From contig NZ_BSNY01000047.1 in the NCBI RefSeq assembly GCF_030160235.1, positions 186,001 through 250,000 on the forward strand: a DNA stretch of 64,000 nucleotides, read 5' to 3'. Shown here piece after piece: positions 38,378 to 48,999 of this stretch. The translations under genes were made by a program, and so were the position numbers. Every line of letters begins with the position of its first letter. Position 1 is the first letter of the stretch. Under the pieces are notes generated by a model that saw nothing but the letters and a program-made list of their open reading frames with translations, made no database searches and had not been told where the DNA came from. Origin of the DNA: Mesorhizobium huakuii (GTDB taxonomy: Bacteria > Pseudomonadota > Alphaproteobacteria > Rhizobiales > Rhizobiaceae).

Positions 38378-40192
38378 CTACTGCCGCTTGTATTCCCGCA
38401 CCGGCGATTTCGTCCCGTCGGTGTAGGTCACCTGCACCGACATCGACTTCACGCTGTCGGCGACCTTGAAATAGCCCTTGGCGTCGTAGGGGATGGCGTA
38501 GGGGTCCTTCTTGTCGCAAGGCGGTATCTCGAGCGACTTGTCGAGCGCGGGACCGTTCAGGCTGTAGCGCACCTCCCTAATGGCGCAGCGGTAGGACAGC
38601 ATCTGGGTGAAATAGACCAGGCCGTGATTGCCGCCGGAGTCGAAGGCGATCCACGACGTCCAGAACTGGTCGAGGATCTGCTTGTCGCCTTGCTGCAGCG
38701 CGGCGTCCGGATCGAAGCGTATGTCGAACGGGCCGGTCTCGCGGCCCCTGATGTCGAGATATTTTATGCCGATCGTGGTCGCCGCCGTGCTGTCGGGCAA
38801 TTCGAAGCTCGGATTGGCCATCGGCTTGCCGGTGGTCTGGTCCTTCATCGCCAGGAAGCCGGTGTCGGTGAACGGACCGCTGGTGCCCAGACGCCAGGAA
38901 ATCGCGGTTGCCGGCTCGGGCAGCGAAATGGTCATCGACCAGCCCTGGTTGGAGCGCATCGGCGTCAGCGACGGCGCGAAGCGCGCCGGGTCGAGCACGT
39001 CGCCAAGGGCGGCGAGCCGGCTGCGGCTGCGGTCCAGCCAGTCGGCCAACTGCGTCTGGTCGACGAAATATTTGAGCAGCCCGCCATCCTTCTCGTAGGA
39101 GATGAACCTGGTCAGCGCCTGGGCCTCGTTGCGCTTGTCGGCCAGCGTCTGGCTGCCGAGGCGGTCTTCCGAAAACTCCTGCGCCTTGAGGAAATAGGCC
39201 GGCGCATAGTCGGGATTGGCCGCGATGAAGGCGTTGAGCTTGTCGAGCCGCTGCGCGTCCTCGAACTGCAGGATATGCACCAGCTTGATCGACAGCGCCT
39301 TGCCCTTGTCGGCCAGTTGCCCGAACACTTCGCGCGCGCCCGCCTTGCCGTCCTGGACCCGAAGCAGCGTGGCAAAGCGCGTATAGGGGTCGATGGCATC
39401 GACATCGAAGCCGGCAAAGGCGAGGTAGGAGCGCCGTGCGTTGAGCATGTCGCCCGACAATTCGTAGACGCGGGCATTGTGGTAGAACTCGTCCGGCCGC
39501 TTCGGCTCGGCGATCGCCCCGCCCTGTGCCGCGAGCTGGGCAAACCCCTTGGCGATGGTGTCGATCGAGGCGGCGATCTGCTCGGTCGTGGCCTGCAGCT
39601 TTTCCGCCTGAACCTGCTGCTGTTGCTGGCCGGCGGCGAGCGTGTCGGTGGTCTGTTTGACCGCCTCGACGGTCTTCTGCGTCTCAGCGCCCTGCTGCGT
39701 CTGCTGCTGCTGGGTTGACGCGATCTGATCGGTTTTCTGCACAACAGTGTCGGTCGATTTCTTGACCTCTTCGACGGTCTTTTGCGTCTGCGTCACCGTC
39801 TGCTCGATCTTCGCCACCTTTTCGGAGACGATGCCCATCGACTGCTGCAGCTGCGCGATCGCCGGCACCAGGCCGGCGATGACGCCGTTCTGCGAATTGG
39901 TCTCCTGCTGCACGGCATAGACGCCGCCGGCGACGGCGGCCGCGCTGGTGGCGAACAACAGCGCCGGCAGCGCCTTGGCCGCCAGCACCAGCCGCAGCAC
40001 GATGGCAATGGCGATGATGGCCGCGGCGATTGCCGCGACCAGGGCGATATAGGCGGCGAACGGCGCCAGCGGATTGAGCACGTCGCCAACGGCGCCGCTG
40101 ATGAAAGCGACGCTGCCGGCCCATTTGCCGGTGCGGCTGAGCGATGCCTTGATAAGCGAGGGCGCTGCGCCCCCGGCCCCGATGTTCGTCAT
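38378..40192 (-). CDS. Large membrane protein with coiled coil and caspase-free helical repeats, unknown
   Basis: This 604-residue protein starts with two membrane helices (about residues 42-70 and 74-96), then a long Gln/Thr-rich coiled coil (residues ~104-225, with TVTQTQKTVEEVKKSTD and many QQQ runs), a helical TPR-like section (DEFYHNARVYELSGDMLNARRSY; NPDYAPAYFLKAQEF) and a beta-rich C-terminal part (SLPEPATAISWRLGTSGPF). I recognise no named family. The ATG at 40192 has GGGGGGTGG upstream; a TTG at 40306 would add 38 residues. It stands alone, divergent from the D,D-carboxypeptidase. Confidence 0.65.
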   Translation of the reverse strand: MTNIGAGGAAPSLIKASLSRTGKWAGSVAFISGAVGDVLNPLAPFAAYIALVAAIAAAIIAIAIVLRLVLAAKALPALLFATSAAAVAGGVYAVQQETNSQNGVIAGLVPAIAQLQQSMGIVSEKVAKIEQTVTQTQKTVEEVKKSTDTVVQKTDQIASTQQQQTQQGAETQKTVEAVKQTTDTLAAGQQQQQVQAEKLQATTEQIAASIDTIAKGFAQLAAQGGAIAEPKRPDEFYHNARVYELSGDMLNARRSYLAFAGFDVDAIDPYTRFATLLRVQDGKAGAREVFGQLADKGKALSIKLVHILQFEDAQRLDKLNAFIAANPDYAPAYFLKAQEFSEDRLGSQTLADKRNEAQALTRFISYEKDGGLLKYFVDQTQLADWLDRSRSRLAALGDVLDPARFAPSLTPMRSNQGWSMTISLPEPATAISWRLGTSGPFTDTGFLAMKDQTTGKPMANPSFELPDSTAATTIGIKYLDIRGRETGPFDIRFDPDAALQQGDKQILDQFWTSWIAFDSGGNHGLVYFTQMLSYRCAIREVRYSLNGPALDKSLEIPPCDKKDPYAIPYDAKGYFKVADSVKSMSVQVTYTDGTKSPVREYKRQ

Positions 40193-40403
40193 GCCACCCC
40201 CCAAGCCAGCCGATGCCACGCCCCTTCCCACAGGAAACGCGGTATTGGCAAGGAAAGACACAGAAACAGGCGTTTTCGGGGCGGCGAGCTTGCGAAGGCT
40301 CGACAATCCTGGGGCTAACAGCCATTAACCAAATGGACGCATCCAGCGCGTTACGTTAGCTTCGCCTCATCTCAGCAACAGCATCGCCAGAACAGTCCCG
40401 CCC

Positions 40404-41297
40404 TTGCCAGACCTGCATCCCTTCCCGCTCCTCCAGAGAGTTCTCGTCGCCCTTGGCCTGTTGCTGATGGTGGCCGGCTGCTCGACCACGACACCGCCGG
40501 ACCAGGTGCTGGCCGTCCCCGCGCCGCCGCAGAAATACGCGGCCATCGTCGTCGACGTCAGGACCGGCAAGCAGATGTTCGAGGTCAACTCGACGGCGCA
40601 GCGCTATCCGGCCTCGCTGACCAAGATGATGACGCTCTATCTCCTGTTCGAGGCGATGGAATCCGGCCGCGTCACCAAGGAGACGCAGATCCCGGTCTCC
40701 GACCATGCCGCCTCGCAGCCGCCGACCAAGATGCGCTTCCGGCGCGGCGAGACGATCGATGTCGATTCCGCCATCCGCGCCATCGTCGTCAAATCCGCCA
40801 ATGACGTGGCGGTGGCGGTCGGCGAATATCTCGGCGGCTCGGAGGACCAGTTCGCCGCCATGATGACATCAAAGGCGCGCGCGCTCGGCATGACCAGCAC
40901 CACCTTCCGCAACGCTTCCGGCCTGCCCGACGATGGCCAGATGACCACGGCGCGCGACATGGCGGTGCTCGGCATGGCGCTGCGCCAGCGCTTCCCCCAG
41001 CATTTCCACTATTTCTCCGAAAGCGATTTCATGTTCCGCGGCAGGCTGGTGCGCGGCCACAACGACATGCTCGGCCGCGTGCGCGGCGTCGACGGCATCA
41101 AGACCGGCTACATCAGGGCGTCGGGCTTCAACATTGTCACCTCCTACAATGCCGACGGCCGCCAGCTGATCGTGGTGGTGATGGGCGCCGACTCGGCCCG
41201 CCAGCGCAACGACCATGTCGAGGCGCTGATCCAGCGCAGCCTGTCGCCGACGACGGCCGACAGCAAGACCAGGCTGATGTTCGCCGAACAGCAGTGA
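40404..41297 (+). CDS. Lipoprotein D-alanyl-D-alanine carboxypeptidase (S11)
   Basis: This 297-residue penicillin-binding protein of family S11 would trim pentapeptide stems of peptidoglycan. Catalytic motifs are SLTK (Ser71-Lys74), SAN (131-133) and KTG (233-235). The N-terminus has a lipoprotein signal with lipobox VAGC (Cys26), so it is probably membrane-anchored in the periplasm. The start is a TTG at 40404, required to include the signal. The usual C-terminal PBP5 beta domain is absent. Confidence 0.92.
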   Translation: MPDLHPFPLLQRVLVALGLLLMVAGCSTTTPPDQVLAVPAPPQKYAAIVVDVRTGKQMFEVNSTAQRYPASLTKMMTLYLLFEAMESGRVTKETQIPVSDHAASQPPTKMRFRRGETIDVDSAIRAIVVKSANDVAVAVGEYLGGSEDQFAAMMTSKARALGMTSTTFRNASGLPDDGQMTTARDMAVLGMALRQRFPQHFHYFSESDFMFRGRLVRGHNDMLGRVRGVDGIKTGYIRASGFNIVTSYNADGRQLIVVVMGADSARQRNDHVEALIQRSLSPTTADSKTRLMFAEQQ

Positions 41298-41324
41298 AGA
41301 GCGGATAAGCCGAGCCTCCCCTCA

Positions 41325-41512
41325 CTTCGTCATCCACGGGCGAAGCAAGGAGCGCAGCGACGCGCGCAGACCCGAGGATCCATGCCGCGACCTCAAGGCG
41401 TTGCCACGGTTCGGATTCCTGCTCCACTGCACTCGACAGTCAACGTCCCGGCATGGATCCTCGGGTCTCCGCGACGCCGCTCCCGCGGCTGCTCCGCCCG
41501 TGGATGACGAAG
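41325..41512. repeat. RIME-like palindromic intergenic repeat
   Basis: A ~190-base palindromic element fills the gap between the carboxypeptidase and DUF1003 genes. Outer arms of 18 bases (41325-41342, CTTCGTCATCCACGGGCG, and 41495-41512) and inner arms of 19 bases (41369-41387, GACCCGAGGATCCATGCCG, and 41449-41467) are perfect inverted repeats. The architecture and bases match repetitive intergenic elements common in rhizobial genomes (RIME-type). It has no coding capacity. Confidence 0.8.
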
Positions 41513-41710
41513 TCGGAAAGCGCGTCGACCAGCGAAACGAAGGCCGTCGCCGCCAGGAGAGCCGGGAAAAATCCGCAGCCGGCTATTGTTATCCTGTTGT
41601 CATGCAATCGTCGGGAAGCCATGGCATAGGCAGCGCAATCCGACAGTGGATATGCCCGGTCGCCTTGGCGTATCCTCAGATACAGCAGCGCCACAGCAGG
41701 AGCCCGCACA

Positions 41711-42640
41711 ATGAGCACCGTTCCCAAGGCATCCGAGCAGCAAACGGCGGACACCGAGAACGACAGCGGCGGCGAATATTTCGAGGCGCCGATCACGCCG
41801 GAAGACCTGCACGAGGGCTCGGACGAGCATTTCGACACACCCGAAGTGCCTGATTCCGAACCGGCCGGCCTGGGTACGTCGCGCATAAAGCCGAAGAAGA
41901 AGCCGTCGGCGATCTCGGGCCGCAAATTCCACAAGCGCGACCTGGTGCGCATCGACACGCTGCGCCCGAGCCTCGCCGACCGCATCCGCTCCGACCATCC
42001 GGACCTGCCCAGAGGCGCCCGCATCAGCCGCGAGGAGCTCGGGCGCTACCGCATGCGTTACATGGAGGAGCTGCTGCAGCAGGAGCACGGCGAATTCTCC
42101 GAGCTCGACCGCCAGGTGGTGGAATCGATCGCGAGACAGGACACGATTTCCGAAAACTCGGAAGAGGAGTTCGAGGAGCACCGCACCTTCCCCGACCGCG
42201 TCTCCGACAACATGGCGGCCTTCGGCGGCAGCTGGTGGTTCCTGATCTCGTTCGCCACCGTGCTCCTGGTCTGGATCGGCATCAACCTGTTCGAGGGCAT
42301 CGGCGGCGCTTTCGACCCCTATCCCTTCATCCTGCTCAACCTCCTGCTCTCGTGCATCGCCGCCATCCAGGCGCCGGTCATCATGATGAGCCAGAAGCGC
42401 CAGGAGGTGAAGGACCGCCTGCGCTCCTTCAACGAATACCGCGTCAACCTCAAGGCCGAGCTCGAAGTGCGCCATCTGCACGAAAAACTCGACTACCTCA
42501 TCTCCCGCCAATGGACGCGCCTGGCCGAAATGCAGCAGATGCAGCTGGATGCCATGAACGAGCTGGCGGGGACCAAGAAGGTGAAGCGGGCCGTGCGGGG
42601 GGTGCGGCGGCGCACGGTGAAGGGTGAGGGTGAGGCATGA
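41711..42640 (+). CDS. DUF1003 membrane protein
   Basis: This 309-residue protein has a long acidic, low-complexity N-terminal half, then two membrane helices (about residues 174-225: WWFLISFATVLLVWIGIN and FILLNLLLSCIAAIQAPVIM) and a DUF1003 signature (FGGSWWFL, FDPYPFILLNLLLS, QAPVIMMSQKRQ). A helical C-terminal tail follows. The family is of unknown function; some are described as cyclic-nucleotide-related, but nothing here supports that. ATG at 41711 with AGGAG upstream. Confidence 0.88.
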   Translation: MSTVPKASEQQTADTENDSGGEYFEAPITPEDLHEGSDEHFDTPEVPDSEPAGLGTSRIKPKKKPSAISGRKFHKRDLVRIDTLRPSLADRIRSDHPDLPRGARISREELGRYRMRYMEELLQQEHGEFSELDRQVVESIARQDTISENSEEEFEEHRTFPDRVSDNMAAFGGSWWFLISFATVLLVWIGINLFEGIGGAFDPYPFILLNLLLSCIAAIQAPVIMMSQKRQEVKDRLRSFNEYRVNLKAELEVRHLHEKLDYLISRQWTRLAEMQQMQLDAMNELAGTKKVKRAVRGVRRRTVKGEGEA

Positions 42641-42710
42641 TCCGCGAAGCGGACGAAAAGCCCTGGCTTTTCGAACGACGAACGGTGAAGACACGGTCCG
42701 CCCTTGCGGA

Positions 42711-42735
42711 TCAAAAGGTCCAGTGGACCTTTTGA
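42711..42735 (+). terminator. Hairpin downstream of DUF1003 gene
   Basis: TCAAAAGGTCC (42711-42721) pairs perfectly with GGACCTTTTGA (42725-42735) across a 3-base loop. It lies 70 bases after the DUF1003 stop in a 256-base gap before the tRNA. The 3' arm carries TTTT inside the stem. It may end the DUF1003 message or be a dispersed repeat. Confidence 0.5.
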
Positions 42736-42896
42736 AGGGGCTGAACGCCCGAAAGGGCAGGGAGCCTGCGAAGGGCCAGACGCGACCCCTGGACGCCGCA
42801 CAATCGCCAATTGCCCGTTGAAGCCCGCGCCGGCTTCCGCTAAGAAGCCGTGACTTGCCGGTTCACCGGCTGGTTCGTTTTCCGGTTTCCCGGGAA

Positions 42897-42973
<77 letters not shown>

Positions 42974-43112
42974 ACAAAATCAATTTGGCTGGAATTTGGG
43001 CTAGTAGGGGCCTACTTCCCACGCGCTTTTTCCCACACAGCGAGCTTATGAGAGCGGGAAGCGACCGCGAAAAAGATTAGCGGGGCAGCAGATGCCGCCC
43101 CTGCCCATGTTC

Positions 43113-43448
43113 TCAATTGTCCCAACCATCCTCGTCGTCACGCGGCTGATAGTCCGGAACGACCCGGATAATTGGCCTCGAACGCTCATAACGCCAGTAG
43201 TACTCGTCCGGCGGTTGAGGCTCATAGGTCCGATAGGCGTGCTCGTAGTAGCGCCGGTGCTTCCAGTGCTTTTTGTGCTCGTTGTGTGGTCGCACACAGT
43301 AGCCGTCGCGGGTCAGGTACGCGCACGTCACTCGCACCTCCTGGACCAGGCCGCCATGGGCCGGCGCGCCGACGATCATCGGTGCCGCTTGGGCACCAGC
43401 GGTCAGCGACAAGATTGCGCCAGCCAAGGCAAAAGCAGGCAGTTTCAT
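43113..43448 (-). CDS. Small secreted basic/aromatic hypothetical protein
   Basis: This is a 111-residue protein with a Sec signal peptide (MKLPAFALAGAILSLTAGAQAA) and a mature part rich in His, Lys, Arg and Tyr (HNEHKKHWKHRRYYEHAYRTYE) ending in an acidic tail. Two Cys in the mature part (CAYLTRDGYC) may form a disulfide. I do not recognise a family. It is a single gene after the tRNA. Confidence 0.65.
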   Translation of the reverse strand: MKLPAFALAGAILSLTAGAQAAPMIVGAPAHGGLVQEVRVTCAYLTRDGYCVRPHNEHKKHWKHRRYYEHAYRTYEPQPPDEYYWRYERSRPIIRVVPDYQPRDDEDGWDN

Positions 43449-43897
43449 TCACTTCTCCATCCAACTCAGGACCACGGCCGAACAGCATCCTGATTTCGGG
43501 CAATTTGGGGCGACCCGAAATCACTTTGTTTTTCCGTCGCACATATGTGGAGTGCGCTCGCAGCCATCACGCCCACGGCCAGGCCGCCGCGATCGTGTCG
43601 GTCGCTGTTGCGCGGATGCGGGAACAGGAGCCGGCCTGTCGGTGCGCCTCCACGAGCAGCCGAATATTGGAATTGGGGATCAGCGTTCCGCCGGTGTTTC
43701 CAACGCGGATCCTGCCACGGACAAGAAGCGGTACTCTGCTCAGTCGCCGACGTGTCGGCACTCAACCTTCGTAATCGGATACCGCCCCCGCCCGTGCGAC
43801 GAAGCCTTGAGCTGTTCGATCGCCCATTGGCCCATAGGCATGTGCGGCAATCCCCATCCGATCACGGCACCATCTCCAGCGATGCCGTCCACCCCCC
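43449..43897. other. Intergenic region with regulator remnant
   Basis: Apart from the LacI remnant at its right end, this 449-base stretch between two secreted-protein genes holds no convincing gene. Short open frames are present on both strands but lack family features and ribosome binding sites. It appears to be decaying coding sequence. Confidence 0.5.
43740..43870 (-). pseudogene. C-terminal remnant of a LacI-family regulator
   Basis: Read on the minus strand up to the TGA at 43740-43742, this stretch encodes LPHMPMGQWAIEQLKAS and then RYPITKVEC. That matches the C-terminal region of the intact LacI regulator at 44625-45728 (LPHMAMGQWAIEQLEAP, then RYPITKLEC). Upstream homology is lost, so only the last ~40 codons are left. 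It is a decayed paralogue or duplication product about 1 kb from the complete gene. Confidence 0.75.
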
Positions 43898-44494
43898 TCA
43901 ACTCGAAGGCACCCTCGGTTCCTCCACCAGGTAAAACCGATCCTTCGGCGAGAAATCCGTCACCAGGAACGAAAACGACGCACTCTCCTGCGGGTCGACC
44001 TTGCCTTTGCTGAACAGCAGCCGGTCATAGGGTTCGAAGTCGCGTTTGAATTCGGCGAAGCTGTCGGACTTGATCATGTTGTCCACGCGCTGCGCCTGGT
44101 CGAAGGACAGCCCGTCGCCATAATCGCTCGGCACGTTCAGGATCGCCTGCAGCTCGAAGCCGAATTCGATCCAGGCGTCGCCGCTGTTGTTGCGGGTGAC
44201 GATCTTCAGCGGCAGGAAGCCGGTCGCGTAGTCGCCGGTCGATCCGAAGGGCTGGATCGGCCGCGCGGCGCGGATGGTCAGCGTCACCGGGTCGGCGGTG
44301 TCCAGTTCCTCGGTGATGACGATCGGGTCGTCGCGCGTCCCGGCGCCCGTGGCCGAAAGGATCCGGAAGCCGCCGCGTTCGTCGGAGAAGGAATAGGCGC
44401 CGGCCTCGAAGATGCCGTCGGCCATGGCACGCGGGCAGCTCGCGGCCAGCAAAGCCGCGAATACCTGCACACAGCGCAAGCCCGGACGCGTCAT
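43898..44494 (-). CDS. Secreted hypothetical protein
   Basis: This is a 198-residue protein with a signal peptide (VFAALLAASCPRAMADG, cleaved near residue 25). The mature part is beta-rich with conserved-looking segments GAGTRDDPIVITEELD, IVTRNNSGDAWIEFGFELQ and FLVTDFSPKDRFYLVEEP. No family recognised. Start at ATG 44494. It lies between the LacI remnant and the intact LacI gene, on the same strand. Confidence 0.65.
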   Translation of the reverse strand: MTRPGLRCVQVFAALLAASCPRAMADGIFEAGAYSFSDERGGFRILSATGAGTRDDPIVITEELDTADPVTLTIRAARPIQPFGSTGDYATGFLPLKIVTRNNSGDAWIEFGFELQAILNVPSDYGDGLSFDQAQRVDNMIKSDSFAEFKRDFEPYDRLLFSKGKVDPQESASFSFLVTDFSPKDRFYLVEEPRVPSS

Positions 44495-44624
44495 GGCCAG
44501 AGTATGAACGACAATTGCCTGGCCGCAAACTGGCCGGCGACGGGCTGGAATGACGATTGCCTTAGTCTGCTGTCTAAAGAAAGCCTGCCGCTCCGCGCAA
44601 CGGCATTGGCTCGGCCGCCTTGCC

Positions 44625-45728
44625 TCAGCCAGCCTTCACCGCCCGCACACTCTCCCGTTCCACCAGCGGGCACTCCAGCTTGGTGATAGGATAGCGCCCC
44701 TGTCCAGGCGCCGTCGGCGCCTCGAGCTGTTCGATCGCCCATTGGCCCATCGCCATGTGCGGCAGGATCGAGGTGGTCAGCGGCGGGAAGAGATGCCGGG
44801 CGATTTCCTCGTCGTCGTAGCCGACCACCGAAATGTCCTGCGGTATGTGCAGGCCGGCTTCCTTCAGCGCCTCGTAGCAGCCGATCGCGGTGCGGTCGTT
44901 CTGGCAGAAGATGGCGGTCGGGCGGTCTTTGAGCGCCAGCAGCTTGACGGTCGCGGCGTAGCCCGCACTTGCCGACCAGTCGCCCTCGACCACCAGCTCC
45001 GGGTCGAAGGGAATGTCGGCGGTGGCAAGCGCGCGGCGGTAGCCTTTCAGCCGGTCCTGTGCGGCCTGCATCCACGGCTCGCCGGTGATGGTGGCGATGC
45101 GGCGGTGGCCGTGGCTGATCAGATGCCTTGTCGAATTCTGGCCGCCGGCGATCTCCGAGGGCACCACGGCGGGGAAGGCATAGTCGGCCGTGTAGCAATT
45201 GAGCAGGATCACCGGAATGTCGAGGCTGTAGAGATAGTCGGGCGCCGTGATCTCGCGGGTGAAGATGGTCATGTAGATTAGCGCCGAAATGCCCCGCCTT
45301 GTCAGCGCCTGTATGGCGCGGGGCTCCATCACGGCGTCGCCCATGGTCTGCGCCACCAGGAGCACGTTGCCGGCATTCCACGAGGCCTGGCGCGCGCCTT
45401 CGATCGCCACCACCGCCTCAGGGCTGGTCGCCAGCTGGTCGACGGCAAAGCCGATCACGCCGTCCAATCCGTCAAAGGCGGCAACCGGCTTGCGCAGCGC
45501 CGAGAAGGCGGGCGCGCTGTAGCCCAGCGCCCGTGCGGCGTCGATCACCCGTTCGCGGGTCTGCTGCGACAGCTTGATTCCTGGCGAATTGTTGAGCACG
45601 AAGGAAACGGTCGCCTGCGAGCAGCCGGCGGCCCGGGCGATGTCGGTCATGGTGACCCGCCCCTTGGGCTTGGCCGGCGTCTTGCGGCGCTTTGCCGTCT
45701 CGATGGCCGGATCCGTTGTCTCGCTCAT
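44625..45728 (-). CDS. LacI-family transcriptional regulator, sugar operon
   Basis: This 367-residue LacI-type repressor has the N-terminal HTH at about residues 25-46 (VTMTDIARAAGCSQATVSFVLNN) and a periplasmic-binding-protein-like effector domain (DGVIGFAVDQLAT through AIFCQNDRTAIGCYEA and ISVVGYDDEEIARHLFPPLTT). The ATG at 45728 begins a short linker before the HTH; the frame is open further upstream but not protein-like. It is divergent from the ribose-type ABC operon at 46328 and is the likely local repressor. The ligand is unknown. Confidence 0.92.
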   Translation of the reverse strand: MSETTDPAIETAKRRKTPAKPKGRVTMTDIARAAGCSQATVSFVLNNSPGIKLSQQTRERVIDAARALGYSAPAFSALRKPVAAFDGLDGVIGFAVDQLATSPEAVVAIEGARQASWNAGNVLLVAQTMGDAVMEPRAIQALTRRGISALIYMTIFTREITAPDYLYSLDIPVILLNCYTADYAFPAVVPSEIAGGQNSTRHLISHGHRRIATITGEPWMQAAQDRLKGYRRALATADIPFDPELVVEGDWSASAGYAATVKLLALKDRPTAIFCQNDRTAIGCYEALKEAGLHIPQDISVVGYDDEEIARHLFPPLTTSILPHMAMGQWAIEQLEAPTAPGQGRYPITKLECPLVERESVRAVKAG

Positions 45729-46327
45729 GGCAGTCGTGTCCCCATACCCGGCCTGTCTAGCGGCAGCCTGCCGGCCCGACAAGATGGCGCGGCGGCGCCG
45801 ATTTATAGAAGCCGTCGCCTCGTTTATATATATTAGTAGCCGCGCGGTCCATCGATCATCACGCTCCTTATGTGCAGGGAAAGCAATGATTCCATGACTT
45901 GTGGCGCCGCGCGACCAAGGCATGGGCACGTCGGCGCATCGTTCGCGGTGGTGTCGCGATGTGGCAGGACATTGCCCAAAAACTAATAGTGTTTACTAAT
46001 ACAAAAATGCGCTGTAACGTCAATCCGCCGCGTCCGGCCTATTGGGTTCCGGTGCGGCGGGAAAACGAAGTCGATGGTCCGATGGTGGGCGGAGATGCCT
46101 CCGCGAGCCTTGTCTCGGATATGTGATATGTCAGACAAATCTGACTATTTACGAACGAGGGATGAGTCTCTAAAGTCCGTGACCGTGGCTGGGACGAGGC
46201 CATTCTTGTGAGTGCCGGGAAACCCTGAGGAGGAGGGGGGTATCCGAGCCGCAAACGGCAAATTCAGTGCAATTCTAGTGAGCAAGACGGTCCGGCCCGA
46301 CGGCTGAACCAAAAAGGGAGGTTGAAC
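45729..46327. promoter_or_regulatory. Divergent regulatory region with ACTAATA motifs
   Basis: This 599-base region between the LacI gene and the ABC operon contains AT-rich islands. ACTAATA occurs at 45982-45988 and again at 45995-46001, 13 bases apart, and its complement TATTAGT at 45831-45837 closer to the LacI start. The half-site arrangement fits repressor sites that control both directions. The rest holds no gene; a ribosome binding site (GGGAGG) precedes the ATG at 46328. Confidence 0.45.
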
Positions 46328-47290
46328 ATGAAGTCCTTGATACGCAATGCATCCGTGGCCGCCGCGGCCCTGGTTGTCGGCCTGACGGCGACGGCCATCG
46401 CGCGCGCCGACGACAAGCCGACGCTGGCTTTCGTCGTCAACGGCGCTTCCGATTTCTGGAAAGCGGCCGAAGCCGGCGTCAAGAAGGCGCAGGGCGAACT
46501 GCCCGACTACAATCTCGAACTCAAATATCCCGAACAATCCTCGGTCGCCATCCAGCAGCGGCTGATGGACGATCTGGTGACGGCCGGCGTCAAGGGCATC
46601 ATGGTCTCGGCCGTCGATCCCAAGACCTCGACCGATGGCCTGAACAAGATCGCCTCGCAAACCGCGCTGTTCACCACCGACAGCGATGCGCCGCAGACCA
46701 AGCGTGTCGCCTATATAGGCTCGTCCAATGTCGACGCCGGCAAGCAGGCGGCTGAAATCGCCAAGAAGGCGATGCCCAATGGCGGCAAGTGCCTCGGCTT
46801 CGTCGGCCTGCTCGGCGCCGACAATGCCAAGGAGCGCATCCAGGGCATGAAGGATGGCCTGGCCGGCACCAAGATCGAACTCGTCGACGTGCGTGGCGAC
46901 GATATCGACCAGGCGCGCGCCAAGAAGAATGTCGAGGACGCACTGGTCGCCAGCCCCGACGTCACCTGCATGGTCGGCTTCTACTCCTACAACACGCCGC
47001 GCATCTATGAAGCGCTGCGCGATGCCGGCAAGCTCGGCCAGATCACCGTCGTTGGTTTCGATGACGATCCGATCACGCTGGGCGGCGTCAAGGAAGGCAC
47101 CGTTGCCGCCACCGTCGTGCAGCAGCCCTTCGAATGGGCCTATCAGGGCATGAAGCTGATGGCTGCCTATCTCAAGGGCGACAAGTCGGGCATCCCGGCC
47201 GGCAACCTCATCATCATCCCGACCAAGATCATCGGCAAGGATGATGTCGACGCCTACGCCGCCAATCTCAAGGCGATGGCCGGAAAGTAA
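46328..47290 (+). CDS. Ribose-type ABC transporter sugar-binding protein
   Basis: This 320-residue periplasmic sugar-binding protein of the ribose/galactose type (PBP1) has a signal peptide (SVAAAALVVGLTATAIARA, cut near residue 28). Hallmarks include FVVNGASDFWKAAEAGVKKA, GVKGIMVSAVDPKT and TVVGFDDDPITLGGVKEGTV. ATG at 46328 after AAAGGGAGG. It heads an SBP-ATPase-permease operon. The sugar is unknown; neighbours suggest an aldose. Confidence 0.92.
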   Translation: MKSLIRNASVAAAALVVGLTATAIARADDKPTLAFVVNGASDFWKAAEAGVKKAQGELPDYNLELKYPEQSSVAIQQRLMDDLVTAGVKGIMVSAVDPKTSTDGLNKIASQTALFTTDSDAPQTKRVAYIGSSNVDAGKQAAEIAKKAMPNGGKCLGFVGLLGADNAKERIQGMKDGLAGTKIELVDVRGDDIDQARAKKNVEDALVASPDVTCMVGFYSYNTPRIYEALRDAGKLGQITVVGFDDDPITLGGVKEGTVAATVVQQPFEWAYQGMKLMAAYLKGDKSGIPAGNLIIIPTKIIGKDDVDAYAANLKAMAGK

Positions 47291-47402
47291 GACCACAGGC
47301 AGTTCAGCCGGCTCAACTTCGCTTGAGCCGGCTGCGCGCATTGACGAACCCTTCGAGGACCGTCAGTCTGCCGGAAGGCCGGCCCGCTAACTGCTGTCAG
47401 GC

Positions 47403-48944
<1,542 letters not shown>

Positions 48945-48999
48945 TTTTTGCGCAGGTCGCGAGACCGCGCAACCTGCTCGAGCAGGAATTGGGGAGACG

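Noticed and set aside
43567-43761. 64-codon minus-strand open frame next to the LacI remnant
   Set aside because: It is in another frame than the remnant, lacks a ribosome binding site and shows no family pattern.
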